The position numbers were made by a program, and so were the translations under genes. A model generated the notes under the pieces. The model saw nothing but the letters and a program-made list of their open reading frames with translations, was not told the origin of the DNA and searched no databases. Of a stretch of 64,000 bases of DNA, positions 16,884-24,820 are shown piece after piece. The stretch lies in NCBI GenBank assembly GCA_018261905.1, contig JAGTRU010000006.1, forward strand, positions 216,940 to 280,939, given 5' to 3'. Positions within the stretch are counted from its first letter, which is position 1, and each line of letters begins with the position of its first letter. This DNA comes from Pseudomonadota bacterium. GTDB lineage: Bacteria > Pseudomonadota > Gammaproteobacteria > Burkholderiales > Rhodocyclaceae.

Positions 16884-18011
16884 ATGAAGGTGTTGATCAC
16901 GGGGGCGGCGGGGTTCGTTGGCAGGAACCTGCAGTTGTTCCTTGCCGAGCGGCGCGATATTGAGGTCATCTGTTTTGATCGCACGGACAGCGTTGCCGAT
17001 CTGCCGGCGTTGCTGGAAGGGGTGGATTTCGTGTTCCACCTCGCCGGGGTTAACCGCCCGCAGGACCCACAGGAATTCGTCACAGGCAATGCTGATCTGA
17101 CGGCAGCGTTATGCCAAGCCGTCGGCGCGTTGGTCGCTGCAACGGGCAAGGCCGTGCCGATCATTTATACCTCGTCGATCCAGGCCGACCGGGCCAATCC
17201 CTACGGCCAGAGCAAGCGTTCTGCAGAAGAGGCGTTACTGGTTCTTGCCGGCACTCATGGCATTCCGGTGCATATCTTCCGTTTGCCCAATGTATTCGGT
17301 AAATGGTGCCGGCCCAATTACAACTCGGCCGTTGCCACCTTCTGCCACAACATCGCCCGTGATTTGCCGATTCAGGTTAATGATCCGGCCGCCGCGGTTA
17401 CGCTGGTCTACGTGGACGACGTGGTCGAACGCTTTATGCAACTGATGGATGGTGCCGATGCCATGGTCGGGGCGGATGGCTTTGCCTATGTGGCGCCCCA
17501 ATACTCCACTACGGTGGGCGAGTTGGCGCAGTTGATCAAAACCTTCAAGGAAAGCCGTAATACGCTGATCACCGAACGAGTCGGCAGCGGGCTAGTGCGG
17601 GCCTTGTACTCCACCTACGTCAGTTATCTGCCCAAGGAAGACTTTGCCTACAGTGTGCCACAACACGGCGACCCGCGCGGCGTCTTTGTCGAGATGCTGA
17701 AAACTCTCGATTCCGGGCAGTTCTCCTATTTCACTGCGCACCCAGGGATCACCCGCGGCGGCCATTATCACCACACCAAGACAGAAAAGTTCCTGGTCAT
17801 CAAGGGCCGGGCGCGCTTCAAATTCCGCCAGATGCAGACCGGCGAGACGCACGTGTTGTTCACCGCTGGGGACAAGGCCGAAATCGTCGAGACCGTTCCC
17901 GGCTGGACGCACGACATTACCAATATTGGTGATGACGAGCTGATCGTCATGTTGTGGGCCAATGAGATTTTTGATCATGCCCATCCTGATACTTATGCCT
18001 GTCCCCTGTGA
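16884..18011 (+). CDS. fnlB: UDP-sugar 4-reductase FnlB/CapF type with C-terminal cupin
   Basis: This is a 375-aa bifunctional-type protein, 3 bp after fnlA. An N-terminal NAD(P)-binding domain begins MKVLITGAAGFVGRNLQ, with IIYTSSIQADRANPYGQSKR carrying the Tyr-X3-Lys pair (YGQSK). A C-terminal cupin starts near residue 250 (GDPRGVFVEMLKTLDSGQFS, then GGHYHHTKTEKFLVIKG with metal-binding histidines). This two-domain layout is characteristic of CapF/WbjC/FnlB, which epimerises at C3 and reduces the 4-keto sugar to UDP-2-acetamido-2,6-dideoxy-L-talose. Length is as expected. Confidence 0.92.
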   Translation: MKVLITGAAGFVGRNLQLFLAERRDIEVICFDRTDSVADLPALLEGVDFVFHLAGVNRPQDPQEFVTGNADLTAALCQAVGALVAATGKAVPIIYTSSIQADRANPYGQSKRSAEEALLVLAGTHGIPVHIFRLPNVFGKWCRPNYNSAVATFCHNIARDLPIQVNDPAAAVTLVYVDDVVERFMQLMDGADAMVGADGFAYVAPQYSTTVGELAQLIKTFKESRNTLITERVGSGLVRALYSTYVSYLPKEDFAYSVPQHGDPRGVFVEMLKTLDSGQFSYFTAHPGITRGGHYHHTKTEKFLVIKGRARFKFRQMQTGETHVLFTAGDKAEIVETVPGWTHDITNIGDDELIVMLWANEIFDHAHPDTYACPL

Positions 18012-18042
18012 ACACGGCGCTCCCTATCCGAATTGATTGATC

Positions 18043-19179
18043 ATGAAAAAACTGAAAATTGTCACCGTGGTGGGTACCCGCCCGGAAATCATTCGCCTGT
18101 CGCGGGTCTTGGCGCAGCTAGATGAACATTGCGAACATGTGCTGGTGCATACCGGCCAAAATTACGACTACGAGTTGAATCAGGTCTTTTTCGATGACCT
18201 CGGAGTGCGCAAGCCCGACTATTTTCTGAACAGCGCCACCGGCAGCAGCGGTGCCGCGCATACCATCGGCAACCTGATCATTGCGGTGGATCAGGTGCTC
18301 GGTCAGGAACAACCCGAAGCGATGCTGGTGCTGGGGGATACCAATAGCTGTTTGTCGGTGATCCCGGCCAAGCGGCGCAAGATTCCGATTTTCCACATGG
18401 AAGCGGGAAATCGCTGCTTTGACCAGCGCGTGCCGGAAGAAACCAACCGCCGCATCGTGGACCACACTTCCGACATCAACCTGACCTACAGCACCATTGC
18501 GCGCGACTATCTGCTGCGCGAAGGCTTGCCGCCGGATCAGGTGATCAAGACCGGTAGCCCGATGTTCGAAGTCTTGAACCGTTACCGCCCGAACATTGAA
18601 GCCTCCGATGTCCTGGATCGCCTGGAATTGCAGGCAGGCGGCTATTTCGTGGTGAGTGCGCACCGCGAAGAGAATATCGAATCCGAACGTTCCTTCACCA
18701 AACTGGTAGCTGTGCTCAACTCGGTAGCTGAAGATCATGACCTGCCGGTGATCGTTTCCACCCATCCGCGCACGCAAAAGCGCGTCGATGCCACCGGTGC
18801 GAAATTTCACCCGCAAGTGCGCCTGCTCAAGCCGCTCGGCTTCCATGACTATGTGAAGCTGCAGCTTTCGGCCAAGGCCGTGCTTTCGGACAGCGGCACG
18901 ATCAACGAGGAATCGTCGATCCTCAACTTCCCAGCACTGAACCTGCGCGAGGCCCACGAACGGCCTGAGGGTATGGAAGAAGCGGCGGTGATGATGGTCG
19001 GGCTGGAAGTGGAGCGCGTGCGCCAGGGGCTGGCGATTCTTGAGTCGCAACTGCGCGGAGAAGCGCGAAACCTGCGACTGGTGGCGGACTACAGCATGCC
19101 GAACGTTTCCGAGAAAGTGGTCAGGATTATTCATAGCTATACGGACTACGTGAATCGCGTGGTGTGGAAGAAGTACTGA
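18043..19179 (+). CDS. fnlC: UDP-GlcNAc 2-epimerase-like FnlC/CapG
   Basis: This is a 378-aa non-hydrolysing UDP-GlcNAc 2-epimerase family protein. Motifs: VVGTRPEIIRLSRVL at the N-terminus, LVHTGQNYD, MLVLGDTNSCLS, FHMEAGNRCFDQRVPEETNR, VSAHREENI and SDSGTINEESSIL. Within the family the order after fnlA-fnlB identifies it as CapG/WbjD/FnlC, which epimerises UDP-L-PneNAc to UDP-L-FucNAc. ATG 18043 is preferred to an in-frame TTG at 18037. It starts 31 bp after fnlB. Confidence 0.92.
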   Translation: MKKLKIVTVVGTRPEIIRLSRVLAQLDEHCEHVLVHTGQNYDYELNQVFFDDLGVRKPDYFLNSATGSSGAAHTIGNLIIAVDQVLGQEQPEAMLVLGDTNSCLSVIPAKRRKIPIFHMEAGNRCFDQRVPEETNRRIVDHTSDINLTYSTIARDYLLREGLPPDQVIKTGSPMFEVLNRYRPNIEASDVLDRLELQAGGYFVVSAHREENIESERSFTKLVAVLNSVAEDHDLPVIVSTHPRTQKRVDATGAKFHPQVRLLKPLGFHDYVKLQLSAKAVLSDSGTINEESSILNFPALNLREAHERPEGMEEAAVMMVGLEVERVRQGLAILESQLRGEARNLRLVADYSMPNVSEKVVRIIHSYTDYVNRVVWKKY

Positions 19180-19186
19180 TTTGACG

Positions 19187-20413
19187 ATGGCAAAGCGCAT
19201 ATTGTTGCTGACGCAATGGTGCGAGCCAGAACCGACGCTGAAGGGCTTGGTTTTTGCACGTGAATTGGTCAATCAGGGATTTGATGTGGAAATCGTAACT
19301 GGATTTCCTAACTATCCCGGAGGAAAAATATATCCTGGTTATCGAATAAAGCTTGTTCAGAAAGAGGTGGTTGATGGAGTTAGGATAACAAGGTTGCCTT
19401 TGTATCCAAGTCACAACCGCAGTGCTTTAGGGCGTGTGATTAATTATGCAAGTTTTGCAAGTGCGAGCTTAGTCTATGGCTTGTTCTTTGCGAGACGGCC
19501 AAATCTAATTTATGCGTATCATCCGCCCTTAACGGTAGGTCTGGCTGCTTCGTTAATCAGATTTATTCGCAGAGTTCCTGTTGTTTATGATATTCAGGAT
19601 ATGTGGCCTGATACTCTGCGTGCAACTGGAATGTTTTCCAATGAGAAAGCGCTTCGCGTAGTTTCAAGTGTTTGTGACTATGTATATCGGCAGATGGATA
19701 AAATCGTTGTGCTTTCACCGGGCTTCAAGAAGTTATTGATCCAAAGAGGAGTGCCGCAAGAAAAAATAGAAGTAATCTACAACTGGTGTGTCGAGGATGC
19801 CATCTCTGGCGGTGCGGTAAAGGCAACACCTGCGGGATTTCCTGTTGGAAAGTTCACAGTTCTTTTCGCTGGAAACATGGGGAGGGCGCAGGCTCTTACA
19901 TCTGTTTTGGAGGCTGCGCAGTTATTAATGAATAAAGCCAGGAACGTATCTTTTGTTTTTCTGGGCGGAGGTCTTGAAGTAGAACACCTTAAAAACATCG
20001 CATCCGAGAAAAAAATAGAGAACGTTGTATTTCTGCCTCCGGTACCGATGTCCGAGGTCGGGGCGTATCTCGCCGCAGCGGATGCGCTTCTCGTTCACCT
20101 AAGAAAAGAGCCTCTTTTTCGTATAACAATTCCGTCCAAAACGCAAGCTTATATGGCTGCGGGAAAGCCGATTATCATGGCTGTCGATGGTGATGCCGCT
20201 GATCTTGTGAAGGAGGCGGGGTGCGGTTTTATAGCAGAGTCTGAAAATCCGCAAGATATTGCGAATTCTGTGCTGAGAATGATAGCGCTTGATGATTCTG
20301 AAAGGGAGTTGATGGCTGAAAATTCCCGAAGGTTTTATTCGGATAGATTATCGTTGAAGGCTGGTGTTTCTCGATTTTCTGCTTTATTCAAATCTCAAAA
20401 CGATAAATTTTAA
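19187..20413 (+). CDS. wbuB: WbuB-like GT4 glycosyltransferase, likely L-FucNAc transferase
   Basis: This is a 408-aa GT-B enzyme resembling WbuB of E. coli O26 and related L-FucNAc transferases. It has LTQWCEPEPTLKGLVFAREL at the N-terminus, VTGFPNYPGGKIYPGYR, then VVYDIQDMWPDTLRATGMF. The donor domain has FTVLFAGNMGRAQAL and a C-terminal IPSKTQAYMAAGKPIIMAVD. WbuB genes typically follow fnlABC, as here, with 7 bp between. An in-frame TTG two codons earlier is not favoured. The next gene starts 4 bp after the stop. Donor specificity is inferred from neighbourhood and resemblance. Confidence 0.85.
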   Translation: MAKRILLLTQWCEPEPTLKGLVFARELVNQGFDVEIVTGFPNYPGGKIYPGYRIKLVQKEVVDGVRITRLPLYPSHNRSALGRVINYASFASASLVYGLFFARRPNLIYAYHPPLTVGLAASLIRFIRRVPVVYDIQDMWPDTLRATGMFSNEKALRVVSSVCDYVYRQMDKIVVLSPGFKKLLIQRGVPQEKIEVIYNWCVEDAISGGAVKATPAGFPVGKFTVLFAGNMGRAQALTSVLEAAQLLMNKARNVSFVFLGGGLEVEHLKNIASEKKIENVVFLPPVPMSEVGAYLAAADALLVHLRKEPLFRITIPSKTQAYMAAGKPIIMAVDGDAADLVKEAGCGFIAESENPQDIANSVLRMIALDDSERELMAENSRRFYSDRLSLKAGVSRFSALFKSQNDKF

Positions 20414-20417
20414 AAAA

Positions 20418-21008
20418 ATGAAACGAGTTTTTGATGTCGTGCTGGCTACCTTCGGCCTATTAGTGCTGGCAGTTCCACTATATCTGTTGGTGCGCAAAGT
20501 ACGCTGGGAGTTGGGTAGCCCGGTGTTTTTCACCCAGGTGCGACCGGGTATGCGCGGCAAGCCATTCAAGATGGTGAAGTTTCGCAGTATGACCAGCGAA
20601 TGCTGCCCGGATGGGGAGTTGCTGGCCGATGCGGTGCGCCTCACGCCTTTTGGCCGCTGGCTTCGTTCTACCAGCCTGGACGAGTTGCCCGAGTTGTGGA
20701 ATGTGCTCAAGGGCGATATGAGCCTGGTGGGACCCCGCCCGTTGGCGATGGCATATCTGCCGCTGTATTCGCCGTCGCAAATGCGCCGTCATGAAGTGCG
20801 GCCAGGTATTACTGGGTGGGCTCAGATTAATGGCAGAAATGCTATCAGTTGGTCAAAAAAATTCGAATTGGATGTCTGGTATGTAGATAACAGATCACTG
20901 TGGCTCGACACTAAAATATTATTTATGACAGTCAAAAAAGTATTTTTGAAATCCGACGTAAAGGCTGAGGGGCAGGATGAGGTGGAGTCCTTCAATGGAA
21001 CCAACTGA
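20418..21008 (+). CDS. PglC-like initiating phosphoglycosyl transferase
   Basis: This is a 196-aa monotopic phosphoglycosyl transferase, the short form of the WcaJ/PglC family without the large N-terminal membrane domain. A single reentrant hydrophobic segment (VVLATFGLLVLAVPLYLLVR, residues about 6-25) precedes the catalytic region: FKMVKFRSM, then the Asp-Glu dyad in SLDELPELWNVLKGDMS, VGPRP and RPGITGWAQINGRNA. It moves a phosphosugar onto undecaprenyl phosphate and so starts repeat-unit synthesis. The ATG at 20418 is preferred, because an upstream frame lies inside wbuB. The probable substrate is a UDP-6-deoxy-amino sugar made by the WbpM-type enzymes nearby (inference). Confidence 0.9.
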   Translation: MKRVFDVVLATFGLLVLAVPLYLLVRKVRWELGSPVFFTQVRPGMRGKPFKMVKFRSMTSECCPDGELLADAVRLTPFGRWLRSTSLDELPELWNVLKGDMSLVGPRPLAMAYLPLYSPSQMRRHEVRPGITGWAQINGRNAISWSKKFELDVWYVDNRSLWLDTKILFMTVKKVFLKSDVKAEGQDEVESFNGTN

Positions 21009-21969
21009 AAATAAAACCATTGGAGCCCATTTCTCAGCAGTTGTTTGCGAGAATAAAAACAGCATCAAATGGGATCATGAGTACGAATCGGCAAGGTCGG
21101 CACTTTATGCGCTGATTGTGAAGTTGCGCCCTGAGTATGTATGGATTCCGTATTATGTGTGCGGCGCTGTCATTGATGCAGTAAGCCAATCAAGAACAGC
21201 AATAAAAAGATATAATATTGACGCCGAATTCCAGCCCGTAGGTGATTTCTCTATTGGTCCAAATGATTTTATTTTGTTGGTCAATTACTACGGGCTTTGC
21301 TCTTCAAAAATCAAACAGCAACTTGAGCGCTTTTCGCGAGAAAAGGTGATTGTTGACTGCTCTCAAGCGTTTTTTGATCGAGATTTCGATTGTTTGGCAA
21401 GCATATATTCGCCCAGAAAATTTCTTCCGGTTCCCGATGGGGGGGCGATGTTCTATAAAGGAGATTTACCTTGTTCTCCTTCCTCCAACCAGGATTCCAT
21501 CGCCAGATATCAGTGCCTTCTGCAAAGGGTCGCGGATGAGCCGGAAGTTTCGCGAGAAGCCTATTTGGCATCGGAACACGATTTTGAAACCGTTGGAATG
21601 CGAAGGATGTCTTGCTTCACTCGCATTCTCATTCACTCCATGGACCTAGAATACTTTGCAAGCAAGCGTCGAGAAAACTTCCTTACGCTGGATTCCCTGA
21701 AAACAGTTAACGACTTGTTTTTTGATTTGGAAGAATCTGTACCGCTTTGCTATCCGCTTATAACCAAGAAGGCCACTGATCTTCGTCAATATCTTAATCG
21801 GCAGAGAGTCCTGACACCAATGTATTGGCCGAATGTTCAACGGGCAGGGGCGTTTGAGTCCAGGCTCATCAGTGATGCAGTTTTTTTACCGATTGATCAC
21901 CGCTATGATGTCGATGATATGGTTCGAATTGCCTCACTCGTAAAAATATTCCTGGGAGATAATGGATGA
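20995..21969 (+). CDS. DegT/DnrJ-fold protein, probable PLP-dependent sugar aminotransferase homologue
   Basis: This is a 324-aa protein starting at ATG 20995, with GGTGGAG upstream and a 14-bp overlap with the previous gene. It has the PLP-fold layout of DegT/DnrJ enzymes but is shorter (usual 370-400 aa). The pyridine-contacting acid lies in VIVDCSQAFF, and a candidate Schiff-base lysine is Lys142 in SPRKFLPVPDGG, the place where the catalytic Lys of the family is followed by a Gly-rich loop. The divergent sequence leaves activity open. The next gene is a GNAT, overlapping by 4 bp, which suggests amination then acylation of a sugar. Confidence 0.6.
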   Translation: MEPTENKTIGAHFSAVVCENKNSIKWDHEYESARSALYALIVKLRPEYVWIPYYVCGAVIDAVSQSRTAIKRYNIDAEFQPVGDFSIGPNDFILLVNYYGLCSSKIKQQLERFSREKVIVDCSQAFFDRDFDCLASIYSPRKFLPVPDGGAMFYKGDLPCSPSSNQDSIARYQCLLQRVADEPEVSREAYLASEHDFETVGMRRMSCFTRILIHSMDLEYFASKRRENFLTLDSLKTVNDLFFDLEESVPLCYPLITKKATDLRQYLNRQRVLTPMYWPNVQRAGAFESRLISDAVFLPIDHRYDVDDMVRIASLVKIFLGDNG

Positions 21970-22526
21970 ATATTTTTGGTAAGAAAATAGTTCTGCGGGC
22001 CATTGAAGAAGACGATCTGCCATTGCTGCACAAATGGTCCAACGACCCAAGCATTCAGTCCATGCTTGGAGGATGGCACTTTCCCGTGGGGATGCAAGAC
22101 CAGCGTAAATGGTTTTCTTCACTTTCCTTCAGCTCTGATAACCAGCGCTTTGCTATCCAGGCACCAGACTTAGGGCTGATTGGTACAGCCAACTTGGTTT
22201 CCATTGATTGGCAGAATAGAACTGCTTTTCACGGCATGCTGATTGGCGATAAAGACTTGAGAGGCACTGGTTATGCTCTTGATACCTTGATGACTTTGAT
22301 GCGATACGCCTTCGAGGAGGTAGGGCTTAATCGACTTGACGGCGATATGATTGAATACAACATTCCCTCCTTGAAGTTTTATCTCGAAAAGGGTGGGTGG
22401 TGCCGTGAGGGCGTCAAAGAGGGGTGGTATTACCGAAAGGGCCGGCGATGGGATAAAGTCATCGTTGGTATTACAGCTTCCGATTATTTTGAACATGCCA
22501 AAAAGACTGGCTACTGGGATGCCTGA
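21966..22526 (+). CDS. GNAT-family acetyltransferase, RimJ/PseH-like
   Basis: This is a 186-aa single-domain GNAT. IVLRAIEEDDLPLLHKWSND at the N-terminus is typical of the RimJ/RimL-PseH group. The acetyl-CoA loop appears as GDKDLRGTGYALDTLMTLM, and NRLDGDMIEYNIPSLKFYLE is the conserved C-terminal motif. In polysaccharide clusters such enzymes N-acetylate amino sugars at the nucleotide level. Its start overlaps the stop of the DegT-fold gene (ATGA), and its end overlaps the following gene (TGATG), so the three form one translational unit. Substrate is inferred. Confidence 0.8.
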   Translation: MNIFGKKIVLRAIEEDDLPLLHKWSNDPSIQSMLGGWHFPVGMQDQRKWFSSLSFSSDNQRFAIQAPDLGLIGTANLVSIDWQNRTAFHGMLIGDKDLRGTGYALDTLMTLMRYAFEEVGLNRLDGDMIEYNIPSLKFYLEKGGWCREGVKEGWYYRKGRRWDKVIVGITASDYFEHAKKTGYWDA

Positions 22527-23545
22527 TGTCATTCATTGTTGATTTGATGTATGACAGAGAAAACTGGGTTTCTGTCTTATCCGAAATCGGATCATATGAT
22601 TTTGTTCATACCCATGATTTTCACAGGCTAAGCCAACTGAATGAAGAGGGGGAACCCGTGCTATTTGTGGTTCGCTCCGATCAGGGAGCGGTTCATGCGT
22701 GCTGGCCTTTGCTTCGTCGCAAAATACCAGACACCGATCTTTGTGACTTGACCAGCGTATATGGCTATGCAGGCCCTATTTTTTCGAAATCAGCTGCTCC
22801 GGATGATTGCATTGATCTAATGCTTTCGAAAATGAAGGATGAGAACAATGTTGCGGTTTTCTCTAGGATGCATCCTATATTTATCGGCGACATCGCCAAC
22901 GAGACCTCTAGAGGGGTTCGTTTGAGTGATGTTGTTGTCATTCCTGTTTCACAGACTGAGAATGTAACTTCAAGTTACCGAGGTAGCCACAGGCGAGAAA
23001 TTTCCGCAGCCTACAAAGCGGGAGTTGATGTTGTCGTTGACCATGGTATCGAATCCCTCGAAAAATTCGTTTCTATTTATCAGGGCGCCATGTTGGGTTT
23101 GGGGGCGTCGAATTATTATTTTTTTAATAAGGAATATTTTGAAAATCTTTGTGCCGCCGAAGACTTCAAGGTGCTTATTATTAGTGCAAAGCTGAACGAT
23201 CAATTCATGGCCTCGTCGTTGTTCATAATCACAGGCTCAATAATGCAGTATTATTTGAGTGGTTCGGTTGCTGAGTTTAAAAAACTCGCCCCATCAAAAG
23301 TCATTCTGGCAAAGGCTCATGAAGTCGCGATCAGCCTTGGTTGTAGTTTTTTGATTTTGGGAGGGGGGGTTGGTTCAAAACAAGATGCACTTTACAAATT
23401 CAAGCAGGGCTTCTCCAGTCTGTCGATGCCCTTTTACGTCAAAAAGGTGGTTCTCGATGCGGAACGCTATGAAGATTTAGTGCGTGCAACGGGAAATGCA
23501 GGTTCTGACGATGCTTTTTTTCCTCTTTACAGACGATTCATTTAA
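22526..23545 (+). CDS. FemAB/GNAT-like (Acetyltransf_6-type) protein
   Basis: This is a 339-aa protein with two GNAT-like halves, as in FemAB-type amino-acyl transferases and related EPS-locus proteins. The N-terminal half has FVHTHDFHRLS and PVLFVVRSDQGAVHACWPLL. The second half carries the hallmark SYRGSHRREISAAYKAGVDV, then IYQGAMLGLGASNYYFFNKE and GGGVGSKQDALYKFKQGFS. It might transfer an acyl or aminoacyl group to the sugar produced by the two preceding genes. It overlaps the GNAT gene by one base. A G7 tract lies at 23363-23369 within the GGGVG coding region. No biochemical role can be read directly. Confidence 0.7.
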   Translation: MSFIVDLMYDRENWVSVLSEIGSYDFVHTHDFHRLSQLNEEGEPVLFVVRSDQGAVHACWPLLRRKIPDTDLCDLTSVYGYAGPIFSKSAAPDDCIDLMLSKMKDENNVAVFSRMHPIFIGDIANETSRGVRLSDVVVIPVSQTENVTSSYRGSHRREISAAYKAGVDVVVDHGIESLEKFVSIYQGAMLGLGASNYYFFNKEYFENLCAAEDFKVLIISAKLNDQFMASSLFIITGSIMQYYLSGSVAEFKKLAPSKVILAKAHEVAISLGCSFLILGGGVGSKQDALYKFKQGFSSLSMPFYVKKVVLDAERYEDLVRATGNAGSDDAFFPLYRRFI

Positions 23546-23563
23546 ATCTCATTCTTCCATACC

Positions 23564-24751
23564 ATGCTGAATACCCCGTTTTCCCCCTGGCCCAGTTTCA
23601 CCCAGGAAGAAGCGGATGCGGTTTCCCGCGTCCTGCTTTCCAACAAGGTCAATTACTGGACCGGTTCAGAATGTCGAGAATTCGAGAAGGAATTCGCTGC
23701 CTGGGCCGATAGCGATTACGCCATTGCCCTGGCCAATGGCACTCTGGCGCTGGATCTGGCGCTGAAGGTGTTGGGCATCGGTGCGGGTGACGAGGTGGTA
23801 GTCACGTCGCGGACTTTTCTGGCCTCGGCCTCCAGCGTGGTGACGGCCGGCGCAGTGCCGGTATTTGCCGATGTCGACGCGGATTCGCAGAACATCACAG
23901 TGGAAACGATTCGCGCGGTCCTGACGCCGCGTACTCGGGCGATTGTTTGCGTGCATCTCGCTGGTTGGCCTTGCGATATGGATCCCATCATGGCCTTGGC
24001 GGAAGAAAATGGCCTGTACGTCATCGAGGATTGCGCACAGGCACATGGTGCTCGGTACAAGGGGCGCTCGGTCGGTTCCATCGGCCACTTTGGTGCCTGG
24101 TCCTTCTGTCAAGACAAGATCATGACGACGGGTGGCGAGGGGGGCATGTTGACGACTAATCGCCACGACTGGTGGGACAAGGCCTGGTCATACAAAGATC
24201 ACGGCAAGTCTTGGGATGCGGTATACAAACGGCAGCATCCGCCGGGTTTCCGCTGGTTGCACGAGTCGTTTGGGACCAATTGGCGAATGACTGAGTTGCA
24301 GGGGGTGATTGGCCGCATTCAACTAGCCCGCATGACAGACTGGCATGCCCGGCGTAGCGCCAATGCCCTTCGACTGGCCAGGAGTGTTGCCGCTTTGCCG
24401 GCCCTTCGCATGCCGTTGCCAGCGGTCGATTGTGAGCATGCCTGGTACAAGTTCTACGCCTTTGTCCGTCCGGAGGCCTTGCGGCCGGGCTGGGATCGGG
24501 ACCGCATCATGGCCGAGATCAATGCCGCCGGTGTGCCTTGCTTCTCCGGTTCATGCTCCGAGGTTTACTTGGAAAAAGCCTTCGATAACACCGGTTGGCG
24601 CCCGGTATCCCGCTTGCCGGTAGCCAAGGCGCTGGGAGAAACCTCGCTGATGTTCCTGGTACATCCGACACTAAGCGAGGCAGAGATTGAGAAGACCAGT
24701 TCGGTGCTCGAGGCGGTAATGGCGCAGGCCGCCGACGGGGAGATTCGTTAA
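23564..24751 (+). CDS. DegT/DnrJ/EryC1/StrS-family sugar aminotransferase
   Basis: This is a 395-aa PLP enzyme of normal family length. Motifs: LANGTLALDLALKVLGIGAGD (cofactor phosphate region), VVVTSRTFLASASSVV, YVIEDCAQAHGARYKGRSVG with the pyridine-binding Asp, and the Schiff-base Lys185 in SFCQDKIMTTGGEGG. It probably aminates a 4-keto-6-deoxy UDP-sugar formed by the membrane dehydratases encoded just downstream, as PglE/WbpE-type enzymes do. GC content is higher than in the preceding three genes. The start lies 18 bp after the previous stop. Confidence 0.88.
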   Translation: MLNTPFSPWPSFTQEEADAVSRVLLSNKVNYWTGSECREFEKEFAAWADSDYAIALANGTLALDLALKVLGIGAGDEVVVTSRTFLASASSVVTAGAVPVFADVDADSQNITVETIRAVLTPRTRAIVCVHLAGWPCDMDPIMALAEENGLYVIEDCAQAHGARYKGRSVGSIGHFGAWSFCQDKIMTTGGEGGMLTTNRHDWWDKAWSYKDHGKSWDAVYKRQHPPGFRWLHESFGTNWRMTELQGVIGRIQLARMTDWHARRSANALRLARSVAALPALRMPLPAVDCEHAWYKFYAFVRPEALRPGWDRDRIMAEINAAGVPCFSGSCSEVYLEKAFDNTGWRPVSRLPVAKALGETSLMFLVHPTLSEAEIEKTSSVLEAVMAQAADGEIR

Positions 24752-24820
24752 AAAGTAAGAACCGAATGTAAATAGTTGTAATATCCGGAGAGTGATAATC
24801 GCATATCCCGGAAGAATCTG

